NCBI RefSeq assembly: GCF_000296505.1
Contig: NZ_JH815209.1
Location: 190,908 to 254,907, forward strand
From: Schaalia turicensis ACS-279-V-Col4
GTDB lineage: Bacteria; Actinomycetota; Actinomycetes; Actinomycetales; Actinomycetaceae
Direction: 5' to 3'
Length of the DNA stretch: 64,000 nt
Below, piece by piece: positions 46,954-55,771 of this stretch (position 1 is the stretch's first letter; each line of letters starts with the position of its first letter). A program made the translations under genes and the position numbers. The notes under the pieces are model-generated. The model had not been told where the DNA came from. It ran no database searches and saw nothing but the letters and a program-made list of their open reading frames with translations.

Positions 46954-49830
46954 TTATGGACGACGGCGCTTGGATACAGCCCAGATTCCCGCAGCGAGCA
47001 GGGCAACGCCCCCTACTACTAGGCCTTGAACTGCCGAGCCGGTGCGACCCAACGAAGGTGGGATGTCCTTGGTGTTAGTAACCACGTACCCCTCGGCCGC
47101 GCTACCGCTAATGGAGGAGGTGTAGCCAGGAACTTCTACCTCAACCACCGTGTAAACGATCTCAGTCTTTTTACCATCAACCGTCACATACTTCGGCAGG
47201 TCGGTAAACGTACCCTTCCAGCCATTCTCGGCAGTCAGTTCCAAAGACTTATCCGTCTGTTGACCATCAGCCAACAAGTTGATAGTCACAGAACCCGGAC
47301 GATCAGCCTCCACATCACCAGACCACCGCTTCTCAACAGGTACCGAGGTAACTGGCGGAGCGTCCTTGGTGTTAGTAACCACGTACCCCTCGGCTGCGCT
47401 ACCACTGATAGAGGGGGTGTAACCAGGAACCTCTACCTCAACCACCGTATAAACGATCTCAGTCTTTTCGCCATCAACCGTCACATACTTAGGTAGGTCG
47501 GTAAACGTCCCCTTCCAGCCATTCTCAGCAGTCAGTTCCAAAGACTTATCCGTCTGCTGACCATCAGCCAACAAGTTGATAGTCACAGACTCAGGACGGT
47601 CAGCCTCCACATCACCAGACCACCGCTTCTCAACATCGACCGATGTGGGAGGTTCGTTAACGATTTCAACCTCGATCGTCTTTGTGTCTTTGTTTTCCGT
47701 CACTACTGCGCCGTGAGACATGTAGCCATCGACGTCATGCTCGACGAAGGTCAGCGGGATCTTCTCGCCCGTCTTGGCATCAATGAGGCTGCTTGGATCG
47801 GGATAGTTGGTTAGCTCAGCCTTCCAACCATTCTCCTTTGTGAGCTTGATGGTCTCAAGTACCTTGTCCCCCAGCTTCACGTCCACCGAAATGCTCTCGG
47901 GGCGGTCCTTGGGATCGTCATTTTCCCACTTCTTTTCCAGCTTCAGTTTCCACGGGTCGGGATCGCCAAAAGTTAGCTTGCCGTTGTTTGCGATACCAGC
48001 TCCTGATATGCCCACACCAGTGGCTACGTTATCGGTGATCTTCACAGTCGCGAGAGTCTCCGCGATGGCCTTAGCGTCCTCAGTTGGAACAGACTTAAAA
48101 ACCATATTCTCGGTGACTTCTTCGTTTGGCTTGATAGCCGTGTTCGGCCCCTCCGCCGAGTAGCGTGGAACGGCTTTACCGTCCGACCAGTTGGTATGAA
48201 CACCAGATGCCGACCCGTCTTGGAACCATTGACGGGGACTACCGCCGAGCATTCTTTCAGTAACTACAACCGAACTGTGTGTCTCTGGATTATCTCCAAA
48301 GTACTTCAGGATGCTAGCGAAGTCATCGCCGGCCCCACCGTTCTTATCCTTGTGAACATTTGGAACGCTATTGTCAAAAATACCCACGCCTCGAGTTACG
48401 TGCATAACTGTCGAACCGGTGGGACAGTTCCACACGCCACCGCCTTGGGCGCTAATGGTCTTACCACCGATGCCGATCAGGAAGCCGGGTTTAATGACGT
48501 TGCCACGAATGAGGCCATTGTAAATAGTCACTTTGGCATGGGTATCGTTGTACATCGCCCCGCCACCCCAGAAACCTTCCGCAGTGTTATCGCTGAGAGT
48601 AGCAGCATAGATAGAGGCCACCGTCTTTCCACCGAACGAGATGCCTCCACCGGATTTTGCGGCCGTGTTAGAAGTAATGTCTGCGCCAGATATTTCAACC
48701 TTAGCATCATCCGCGCTGATTGCCCCGCCGAAAGCAGTGGTCACGTTCTCTGTAAACGTTGCGCCACTGATGTTCAGTGTGCCTCCGACTTGATACAGGC
48801 CACCTCCATCGCTCGAAGCGCTGTTAGAAGTTATCTCGGCGCCGGCAATATCGACCTTCGTATCGCCCGCTGTGCAGATCGCACCGCCGGAACCAATAGA
48901 CACGTTCTCTGTAAACGTTGCGCCACTGATGTTCAGCGTGCCTCCGCTTTGAAAGAGGCCACCTCCAGCGCCTTTATAATCCCCGTTGTTGTTGCCTTGA
49001 ACAACAACGCCACCTGACAGAGCAACGTTGCTATTGATAAAGGCAAGAGCCCCACCGCGCTCCGTAGAGTTCTGCTGTAGAACCCCTCCAGTTATTTTCA
49101 CTGAGGCATCTTCACCGTAAACTGCACCGCCATAGCCTTGGAATCTGGGGTGACTAATAACGTTTCCAGTTAACGTTCCGCCCGACATCTCGAAAGTACG
49201 CGTTCCGCCGTCGCGCGACCATAAACCAACAACACCACCGCGTAGCAGACCCGTGTTATTGCTCAGCGTTCCGCCTTTTACTCGCACGGTGCCGTTATAA
49301 GCCGTGATAGGAGCGTACTTCAGCTTTTCAACCCCCGCCGGGAGAAGTTTGCCGGACTCATCTGAAACGTTGTTTCCCGAGAACTCGGCTTCTCCACCAA
49401 TGGTCAGGGTTCCGCCATTAACAAAAACGACCGGGCCGGTTACCGCAGTGTCGCGGATCGCGCCGCCTACAAGGTTCATATCGCCCGCAACGCTAAACTG
49501 TGCATTGGTGAAAGTCGGACCGGATAGGGTGAGTGTTCCACCCTCTTCTACCGAGAACAGCGGAGATCTATTTCCGCTGATCTTTCCACTACCCGTGAAG
49601 GTGACTTGTTTCCCCGCGGGCACAACCAGCGGCTGAGCACCGCCCTCTACGGTGATTTCTGATGCGATTGACAGTTCTGTTGACTCGCCGTCACCAAGAC
49701 CATTAACCGTAGCAATAACGTCGTCCCAGGAATTAATATCGGCTGCCTGAGCTACTCCCCCGGACATCCCGACTGTTGCCAGCACTGTGGCCAGCAAAAT
49801 CCCGAATGACCGCACCCAAGGGCCCCTCAT
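46954..49830 (-). CDS. Cell-wall surface protein: beta-helix plus three Cna-B domains
   Basis: 958-residue secreted protein. The signal peptide (MRGPWVRSFGILLATVLATV..., cleaved near VAQAA) precedes a right-handed parallel beta-helix region (about 80-600) with recurring Gly-Gly turns such as GGGLYQVGGTLNISGATF. Three Cna-B domains follow (about 645-930). The second and third are near copies; each has a lysine in VEKRWSGD and a glutamate in YTVVEVEVPGY that could form an isopeptide bond. The C-terminus LGRTGS, hydrophobic helix and KRRRP tail form a sorting signal with LGRTG instead of LPxTG. AGGAG lies six bases before the ATG. An adhesin role is inferred. Confidence 0.85.
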   Translation of the reverse strand: MRGPWVRSFGILLATVLATVGMSGGVAQAADINSWDDVIATVNGLGDGESTELSIASEITVEGGAQPLVVPAGKQVTFTGSGKISGNRSPLFSVEEGGTLTLSGPTFTNAQFSVAGDMNLVGGAIRDTAVTGPVVFVNGGTLTIGGEAEFSGNNVSDESGKLLPAGVEKLKYAPITAYNGTVRVKGGTLSNNTGLLRGGVVGLWSRDGGTRTFEMSGGTLTGNVISHPRFQGYGGAVYGEDASVKITGGVLQQNSTERGGALAFINSNVALSGGVVVQGNNNGDYKGAGGGLFQSGGTLNISGATFTENVSIGSGGAICTAGDTKVDIAGAEITSNSASSDGGGLYQVGGTLNISGATFTENVTTAFGGAISADDAKVEISGADITSNTAAKSGGGISFGGKTVASIYAATLSDNTAEGFWGGGAMYNDTHAKVTIYNGLIRGNVIKPGFLIGIGGKTISAQGGGVWNCPTGSTVMHVTRGVGIFDNSVPNVHKDKNGGAGDDFASILKYFGDNPETHSSVVVTERMLGGSPRQWFQDGSASGVHTNWSDGKAVPRYSAEGPNTAIKPNEEVTENMVFKSVPTEDAKAIAETLATVKITDNVATGVGISGAGIANNGKLTFGDPDPWKLKLEKKWENDDPKDRPESISVDVKLGDKVLETIKLTKENGWKAELTNYPDPSSLIDAKTGEKIPLTFVEHDVDGYMSHGAVVTENKDTKTIEVEIVNEPPTSVDVEKRWSGDVEADRPESVTINLLADGQQTDKSLELTAENGWKGTFTDLPKYVTVDGEKTEIVYTVVEVEVPGYTPSISGSAAEGYVVTNTKDAPPVTSVPVEKRWSGDVEADRPGSVTINLLADGQQTDKSLELTAENGWKGTFTDLPKYVTVDGKKTEIVYTVVEVEVPGYTSSISGSAAEGYVVTNTKDIPPSLGRTGSAVQGLVVGGVALLAAGIWAVSKRRRP
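47065..47338 (-). repeat. Cna-B tandem repeat, copy B (third domain)
   Basis: 274 bases nearly identical to 47362-47635; the period is 297 bases, or 99 codons. Differences are mostly silent, suggesting a recent duplication kept in frame. Confidence 0.9.
47362..47635 (-). repeat. Cna-B tandem repeat, copy A (second domain)
   Basis: Partner of 47065-47338. The first Cna-B domain, further upstream in the gene, is clearly divergent and not part of this duplication. Confidence 0.9.
48742..48945 (-). repeat. Short DNA repeats in beta-helix coding region
   Basis: A 45-base unit at 48742-48786 recurs at 48901-48945 with one clear difference, a spacing of 159 bases (53 codons). It encodes GGTLNISGATFTENV, one beta-helix coil. 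Confidence 0.85.
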
Positions 49831-50169
49831 TATTTGCTCCTCTCATAAGAGCGACCTCTGGTCTGCTCAACAACGGGCCAGATTACGCGCAACGTTACTT
49901 CGAGTCTTTCACATATGGGACTTAATTCCCAAGTCTTTTCGCGATCATTTGGCTTAGCGAGATTTCTTGTGTTTCCGACCACTTTTCACGCCGGGCGACA
50001 CGTCGGATCGTATCCGACGATTCCGCTAGGTGTTGGCTCGCGTTGTGATTATTTTGTCTACACAAAGTAGTATCTTGTTTCTTCGCGATTCCTCTGACAG
50101 TATGGCTTTAGTCCTATAAGTCCCCCGGCCTTTTCCGAGGCTCTTCTTGCACTCTAAAAAAGAGGAAAA
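49831..50169. other. Shared divergent promoter region of two adhesin genes
   Basis: 339 bases separate two divergent surface protein genes. Toward the plus-strand gene, CTGACA and TATAAG with 15 bases between them (about 50095-50121) is a possible promoter, as is a TAGTAT near 50069. A perfect inverted repeat lies at 50001-50019. No open frame or known RNA is seen. Confidence 0.5.
50001..50019. promoter_or_regulatory. Inverted repeat, possible operator between adhesin genes
   Basis: CGTCGGATCGTATCCGACG is a perfect 8-3-8 inverted repeat roughly midway between the two start codons. It has no T-run on either side, so a protein-binding site is likelier than a terminator. Confidence 0.45.
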
Positions 50170-53079
50170 GTGAAAAGCACAAAGCGTTACAGTTTTCTCC
50201 CCGCCTTGTGGGCGGCATGTCTAACGGTATTTCTAGTGGTGATGGGCACTGGCCTTCCCCCGGTTGCCGAGGCCACACCAGAATCCCCGGACCGGCAGGT
50301 TCTCAAGTGCTACGAAGAGGGCCGGGTTCTGTACTGTGAGCCGGACCGTCTAGAAGAACTCATCGCGCAGGCTGGAACTACTCCGACCAGGATTGAAATT
50401 GGTAACGGTACCGAGACTCTGCTGACGAAGACTATTGTCATTCCCGCTGGCGCAGACATTGAGCTAGTGGACGCAGACATAGCTCCATGGTCCTCTGAAA
50501 CCAATATTATTCGTGATGACGGTGATTTCACCGGCAGCCTACTGAAGGTTGAAAAGGGCGCAAAACTCACCCTTTCTGCCAGGACTGAAAACGGCGAGGG
50601 CATCATTATCGACTCGCGCGCACAATACGACAATGTTGTGACGGGATCCAGCTTCTCCCCCACGATTCTCGTGGAAGGCGAACTGGTGATGAACGCCGGC
50701 ACCATTACCGGCGCACGGAAGCTGACTGGCTTCTATCGAGGTGCTGTCACGGCGCAGGGCGAAGAATCTAAATTCACTATGAATGGTGGAACGATCACCG
50801 ATAATCACCGCCTGAAAAACACCCCCGAAAGCGTTCAGCGTGGCGCAGGGAACGTTGCATTGAATTCCGGCGCCACGATGGTTATGAACGGTGGCGAGAT
50901 CTCCAAGGGCGAAACAGATACTTCGCCGTACGCTTACGGAGAAGTAGGCGGAATTGGCGTCTTTAACGGCGCCCACCTAACAATCAACGGTGGCAAAGTC
51001 ACGCAAAACACCGGCTGGGCCGGCAATATCAATGTGTTCTCCTGGATCTGGGATTGCCCAGCGCCTGATGAAGACACGACGTCAACGCGTTCAACGTTCG
51101 TGTTCAATGACGGTGAAATCTCGAACGGTGATGCGGGCTTTGGTGGCGGTGGCATAAACATCTTCGGAAATGCCGACGTCACGATGAACGGTGGCACCAT
51201 CAAAAACAACCATGCGAGCAACGGTGGCGGTGTCAATGCTATGGATCTGTTCGTGAAGGGCACGGATAACACTGGGAAGGAAGTTGCCGCGGAGGGTTTC
51301 ACGTGCACCAAGGCTAAATACGGCGAACCGAATACGGAAGCGTGGACCACACTTTCCCCCGGCGGCTTCACTATGAATGGCGGTAGCATTATCGGCAACA
51401 GTGCTTCCCGCACAGGTGGCGGCGTAAACGTGGTTTCCAACGGTGTACACCTTAACGCAGGTACGATCAAGGGAAATAGTGCCGACGATCAGGGTGGCGG
51501 CGTGTACGTTGCAACCAAGTCGTACACCGCCCATTTCAAGGACGCCCTCATCACCAAGAACAGCACAACCGATGGCTGGGTTGCAGTCGGTGGCGGTGTT
51601 TGGCTCTGCCCCACAGGGAGCATGGTGACACACGTCACGAACGGCGTAGCGGTATTCGATAACGAATCCCCAACGACTGCTACCGATCATCACTGGGGCG
51701 ATGACATTGCGCATGACAACTATAGAGGGGGGTCCACTTCCGCACGCATGCTTATCGATTCGCACATGCTAGGTGGCGGCGACTCTACCTTCTACAAGGA
51801 TGGCGGCTACAACGTGCCTCGTTTCGACGCCGAGAATCCTGGTAAGAAGCAGGTGTTCGATGGTGAGGAGAGGGAATCCGACGAAACCAGTGATTATCGG
51901 ACCTCGCTTCAGAACGCAGGCCTCAAGACCATTACTGACCAGAACGCGAAGAATAACGCGAAGTCCTGGGCGAGGTTGATTATCACGGAGAACCAGTCTC
52001 CGCGCGGTGGCGGTATTGGCTCAAACGGTGGACTTGAGTTTGGAACCCCAGAAAAGACCGAGGTAAAGGTTTCCAAGGCGTGGAAGGACTCTAAGGGCAA
52101 CGACCTTGTTGACGAAGCTTCTAAGGTTGCTGTCAAGGTGCAGCTGGTGGGATCAGTTGGCGGTGAGAAGTTCTACATTGGCCAGCCGGCAGAGCTCAAT
52201 GCTGACAACAAGTGGACGCATACGTTCAAGGACCTGCCCAAGACCAAGACCGTCGAAGGTGAGCAGGTAGAGGTCACGTACTCGGTTGAAGAGCAGGGCG
52301 TTGACGGAGCCAACACAGTTAAATTGGAGGGCACCGCGCAGGACGGCCTGAAGATCACTGCCCCACTAGCGATATCACCTGTAAACGTGCAGCTCCTGCA
52401 ATCTACCGACGGCATTAACACGAGCCCCGTGGGTGATCCAGTAGTGCTAGATGAGACGAATGACTGGACATATACCTTCGATGGACTACCAGCCACGAAG
52501 ACCACTGGGGACGAGGATTCCGAGAACACCGAGGAACACAATATCTCCTACTCTGTCAAGGAGCTGGGCGTTAGCGGATTTACCATCAAGGTAGAAGGTG
52601 ATACAGAGGAAGGCTTCACTGTCACGAACACCCAGGTACCTCAACCCACACAGGTGGATGTGACCAAGGTGTGGAAGGACAATGAGGGTAACGATCTTGA
52701 CGCGGGTTCAACGAAACCGGTTAAGGTCCAGCTGACCAGAACAATCAATGAGGAAACCAACCTGGTTGGTGACCCTGTCGAACTAAACGCTGAAAACGAA
52801 TGGAAGCACACGTTCACAGATCTGCCTCGGTTCATGATCAGCGACGGCAAGCGCGCAAGAATCACTTACGCCGTTGAAGAGCTCCCCGTTGACGGCTTCA
52901 CCTCTACGGTTTCGGGCAATGCGAAGGATGGCTTCACCATCACTAACGTGAAGAACCCGCCGACGGAGAAGCCACGCAAACCGATGCCACGCACTGGTGC
53001 TGAGATTGGCTCGGCTATTGTCCTCGCACTTGCCCTGCTTGGTGGCGGCGTAGTGCTAGTAAGGCGCAACCGGGAATAA
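50170..53079 (+). CDS. Cell-wall surface protein: beta-helix plus Cna-B domains, MPRTG signal
   Basis: 969-residue secreted protein. The signal peptide (MKSTKRYSFLPALWAACLTV..., cleaved near PVAEA) is followed by a beta-helix region with repeated NGG turns (FTMNGGTITDN, VTMNGGTIKNNHASNGGG). The Cna-B region begins at about residue 635. Modules one and three keep the opening lysine strand (VSKAWKD, VTKVWKD). Module two begins abruptly at ISPVNVQLLQ and lacks that strand. The C-terminus is MPRTGAE, a hydrophobic helix and RRNRE. GAGG lies four bases before the GTG. The architecture mirrors the divergent neighbour but sequence repeats are not shared. An adhesin role is inferred. Confidence 0.85.
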   Translation: MKSTKRYSFLPALWAACLTVFLVVMGTGLPPVAEATPESPDRQVLKCYEEGRVLYCEPDRLEELIAQAGTTPTRIEIGNGTETLLTKTIVIPAGADIELVDADIAPWSSETNIIRDDGDFTGSLLKVEKGAKLTLSARTENGEGIIIDSRAQYDNVVTGSSFSPTILVEGELVMNAGTITGARKLTGFYRGAVTAQGEESKFTMNGGTITDNHRLKNTPESVQRGAGNVALNSGATMVMNGGEISKGETDTSPYAYGEVGGIGVFNGAHLTINGGKVTQNTGWAGNINVFSWIWDCPAPDEDTTSTRSTFVFNDGEISNGDAGFGGGGINIFGNADVTMNGGTIKNNHASNGGGVNAMDLFVKGTDNTGKEVAAEGFTCTKAKYGEPNTEAWTTLSPGGFTMNGGSIIGNSASRTGGGVNVVSNGVHLNAGTIKGNSADDQGGGVYVATKSYTAHFKDALITKNSTTDGWVAVGGGVWLCPTGSMVTHVTNGVAVFDNESPTTATDHHWGDDIAHDNYRGGSTSARMLIDSHMLGGGDSTFYKDGGYNVPRFDAENPGKKQVFDGEERESDETSDYRTSLQNAGLKTITDQNAKNNAKSWARLIITENQSPRGGGIGSNGGLEFGTPEKTEVKVSKAWKDSKGNDLVDEASKVAVKVQLVGSVGGEKFYIGQPAELNADNKWTHTFKDLPKTKTVEGEQVEVTYSVEEQGVDGANTVKLEGTAQDGLKITAPLAISPVNVQLLQSTDGINTSPVGDPVVLDETNDWTYTFDGLPATKTTGDEDSENTEEHNISYSVKELGVSGFTIKVEGDTEEGFTVTNTQVPQPTQVDVTKVWKDNEGNDLDAGSTKPVKVQLTRTINEETNLVGDPVELNAENEWKHTFTDLPRFMISDGKRARITYAVEELPVDGFTSTVSGNAKDGFTITNVKNPPTEKPRKPMPRTGAEIGSAIVLALALLGGGVVLVRRNRE

Positions 53080-53127
53080 CACACCACATGCGTCGCCCAA
53101 TAAACCGGGTAGCGCATAGCCCGTAAT

Positions 53128-53167
53128 AGTTTGGCCGGCCACTTCAAGTGAAGTGACCGGCCAAACT
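53128..53167 (+). terminator. Hairpin downstream of the plus-strand adhesin gene
   Basis: A 19-base arm, AGTTTGGCCGGCCACTTCA, pairs with its complement with one mismatch and a very short loop. The T-run is weak (CATTT), so it may also act for the convergent gene. Confidence 0.6.
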
Positions 53168-53261
53168 CATTTAAGGAACGTTGCGCATAATCTTTGCTCT
53201 ACTCCCCGTACAGCGCAAGGCTCGGCAGTACCGTGACGGCGCGTAATGGAAGCAGGCTCGC

Positions 53262-54098
53262 CTAGAGCTCGGCTAGACCAGCCTCGTAGGCAATCACATA
53301 CCCGCGAAGGTCTTGGGGAAGGTATTCGAGGGCGGTATCGGACATCAATCGCATTTGGGGGTCTACTCCCCCGTTGTGCTTGTAATACGCCCAGGCGATC
53401 GAACCGGTGATGGCCCCCATGGTGTCGGCGTCACCACCCAACCAGATGGTGTTTCGGATTGCCTGCTCAAAGCTTTCCGATTCGAGGAAGGCCTGGATCG
53501 CCTGCGGCACGGTTTCCTGGCAGGATTCGTAAAATCCGTAGGTGGGTTTGATTTGTTCGATGGTGAAGTCGAGGTCGTAGAAGTTTTCGCGAATGTAGCC
53601 TGCTATCTCCTGCTGTGTTTTACCTGTTTGCGCTAGGTAGATCGCGGCAGCTACAGCCTGCGCGCCTTTAATCCCTTCGGGATGATTGTGTGTGACTTCC
53701 GCACTGGCCTTCGCTAAATACAAAGCCTCTTCAAGGCTGGTGGCAAGTTCTGCCGCTGCACACACCCGCATCGCACTACCGTTGCCCCACGAGTTGTAAG
53801 GCTCTGGATTCTCTTCGCCTAGCCACATCCCAAAACTGCCGCCGTATGCGCCTTTCGGGTCTGGAAACCTGCGCCCCATCGTTTGCATGTGCGATACGAG
53901 GAGGTCGTGCAGGTTCTGCTCCGATCTGGTTCGCTCATCGAGTGCCTGGTAGTCCTTGATGGCCATGGCAACCGCGATGGTCATCAAGGAGTCATCAGTG
54001 AAGTCCGCTGCTTGAGGAAACAGCTCAAAGTCGTAGGTATCAACGGGCTGGAACTCATAGTCTGAGCCCACAATGTCACCAATAATCGCGCCAATCAT
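53262..54098 (-). CDS. ADP-ribosylglycohydrolase family protein
   Basis: 278-residue DraG/ARH-type hydrolase that removes ADP-ribose from proteins or small molecules, by family. Dinuclear metal-binding motifs are present: AIIGDIVGS with an N-terminal Asp, FTDDSLMTIAVA, and WLGGDADTMGAITGSIAWAY. SWGNGSAMRV matches the conserved loop. The ATG at 54098 has AGGGAG six bases upstream; a TTG six codons earlier is less likely. No ADP-ribosyltransferase is nearby, so the substrate is unknown. It converges with the adhesin and diverges from the purine cassette. Confidence 0.88.
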   Translation of the reverse strand: MIGAIIGDIVGSDYEFQPVDTYDFELFPQAADFTDDSLMTIAVAMAIKDYQALDERTRSEQNLHDLLVSHMQTMGRRFPDPKGAYGGSFGMWLGEENPEPYNSWGNGSAMRVCAAAELATSLEEALYLAKASAEVTHNHPEGIKGAQAVAAAIYLAQTGKTQQEIAGYIRENFYDLDFTIEQIKPTYGFYESCQETVPQAIQAFLESESFEQAIRNTIWLGGDADTMGAITGSIAWAYYKHNGGVDPQMRLMSDTALEYLPQDLRGYVIAYEAGLAEL

Positions 54099-54230
54099 TC
54101 TCTGCTCCCTGTTCAACTATTGTTGCCGCGGATAGGCATTCTGCATCCAGCTTCGGCAACTATCTTTCGCTTTGCAATCCACTCTATTTCTTTAGGGACG
54201 GCATTAAACCAGAAATCGCTTTACAGCAAG

Positions 54231-54314
54231 TTGAATCGGCCTAGGCGGTTCTATAAACTCGAGATCGGATCCTAACCCAGTTCGGCTGGGCACCTTGAAA
54301 ACTAAGGAGACAAT
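54231..54314 (+). promoter_or_regulatory. Promoter and structured leader of the purine cassette
   Basis: TTGAAT (54231-54236) and TATAAA (54252-54257) form a plausible promoter with a 15-base spacer. The leader of about 50 bases contains hairpin CCCAG-TTCGG-CTGGG (54276-54290). CCTT (54293-54296) could pair with AAGG (54304-54307) of the Shine-Dalgarno. It does not match a known purine riboswitch core. Confidence 0.4.
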
Positions 54315-55742
54315 TTGTCAGATCCAGCGGCTCTTGAAACCTCTTCAGGTATCGATCAACAGGGCATTGATCTCGTGCCACCACATCGTCGGCACGGAAA
54401 AGCTATCGACTTATTCTTCCTCTGGGCCGGCACAACCACGAACATCTTCACCGTCTCTTACGGCGCGCTGCTGGTGATTCTTTTCGGCCTCAGTTTCTGG
54501 CAGGCTATCGTGGCGATCGTCGTCGGCAACCTAATCGCCTACCCGCTGTTGGCGCTGGCCTCGTTGCAGGGCCCCAAGACCGGCACGACCAACATGACGA
54601 TCAGCCGCTCTAGCCTGGGTCCTCGAGGCGGACGAGCAAATGGCCTGTTCTCGTGGCTGATGTTGCTCGGCTTCGAAGCTGCTGGTCTGGTGCTCGTTTA
54701 TTACGCGATTGCCGCGCTACTAGGCATTTTCGGCATCGATATCTCGGGCGTTACGCAGGTCGCGGGCATCGTGGTGCTCGGCCTTATCCAAATGCTGCTG
54801 CCGCTGATCGGCTACAACTTCCTGATGGCAGCGCAGAAATTCGCCACGATCATTTTCGCCTGCGCGTTCGTAATCCTGGCAGTACTGATCCTGCCCAAGG
54901 TAAACATCGCGACGGGCGAGGTAGGCGCCGACATCAACGCGATGATCAGCGCGATCAGTCTAGTAGTGGTCTCCGGCGGCCTGAGTTGGGCATGCTCCGG
55001 CTCGAACTTCTCACGATATTTGCCCGAAGAAACCAGCCCGTTATCGGTTGGCACCTGGGCCGCGCTGGGCGGTTTCGTGCCGTACCTCTTGTTGCAGAGC
55101 CTAGGCGCCGCCATGGCTACGGTCGCAGTCGGCCCCGACGTTGACCTCTCCGACCCGCTAGCCGTTCCCGCGATCTTGCCTGCGGGGTTCTCTGTGCCGT
55201 TTCTACTTCTAGTGGGCTTCGGCCTGATGGTACAAAACGGCACCAACCTTTATTCGTCGTCACTTAACCTGCAGACCGCCGGCATCCCGGCAAAGCGCCC
55301 GGTGGTTGTCGTCACTGACTCGATCATTTGCATCTTGATCACTATCTTCGCGGTCGCCCAGTCGTCGTTCTACGCGCTGCTGAGCGCCTTCGTCGGTTCG
55401 CTGAGCGTCTGGCTAGCACCTTGGATCACGATCTATCTCGTCGATTGGGTCATGAGACGCGGCAATTACGATCTGGCTGGCTTGATGAACGACAAGGGCG
55501 GGGTCTACTGGGGCGTCGGGGGCGTGAAGCTGCCCGGATTCGTCTCGCTGATTGCCGGAATGATCGCTTCCGCGCTATTTGCCAACACCGGATATTTCAT
55601 CGGCCCGATTGCAGCTGCGATCTCGCCGCAACACCCGGAATATGCCCCTGACTTGGCGATTCCCGCCGGGATAGTGGTCAGCGGCGTCCTGTTCATAGCA
55701 CTCACAATCACCAATAAAAAGAAGAACTTAGGGATCGCGTGA
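54315..55742 (+). CDS. NCS1-family purine/cytosine permease
   Basis: 475-residue transporter with about 12 membrane helices of the nucleobase:cation symporter-1 family. Typical segments are FFLWAGTTTNIFTVSYGALL at the N-terminus, GPKTGTTNMTISRSSLGPRG, and NFSRYLPEE after helix 6. The linked deaminase genes suggest adenine or a related purine as cargo rather than cytosine; this is context only. The start is TTG, supported by AAGGAG six bases upstream. It is the first of three genes with short spacers (29 and 8 bases). Codons are more GC-rich than in the neighbouring surface genes, hinting at separate acquisition. Confidence 0.88.
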   Translation: MSDPAALETSSGIDQQGIDLVPPHRRHGKAIDLFFLWAGTTTNIFTVSYGALLVILFGLSFWQAIVAIVVGNLIAYPLLALASLQGPKTGTTNMTISRSSLGPRGGRANGLFSWLMLLGFEAAGLVLVYYAIAALLGIFGIDISGVTQVAGIVVLGLIQMLLPLIGYNFLMAAQKFATIIFACAFVILAVLILPKVNIATGEVGADINAMISAISLVVVSGGLSWACSGSNFSRYLPEETSPLSVGTWAALGGFVPYLLLQSLGAAMATVAVGPDVDLSDPLAVPAILPAGFSVPFLLLVGFGLMVQNGTNLYSSSLNLQTAGIPAKRPVVVVTDSIICILITIFAVAQSSFYALLSAFVGSLSVWLAPWITIYLVDWVMRRGNYDLAGLMNDKGGVYWGVGGVKLPGFVSLIAGMIASALFANTGYFIGPIAAAISPQHPEYAPDLAIPAGIVVSGVLFIALTITNKKKNLGIA

Positions 55743-55771
55743 CCGCGCGCCCCTAAAGCGAAGGAGTAAAA

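Noticed and set aside
48742..48945. CRISPR-like repeat
   Set aside because: The two 45-base units are in-frame protein repeats within the beta-helix coding region, not a spaced array.
54258..54317. PreQ1-like or purine riboswitch before the permease
   Set aside because: The tail AAAACTAAGGAG recalls a preQ1-I riboswitch, but the preceding hairpin loop is too short for the pseudoknot and the conserved loop bases are missing. No purine-riboswitch core is present.
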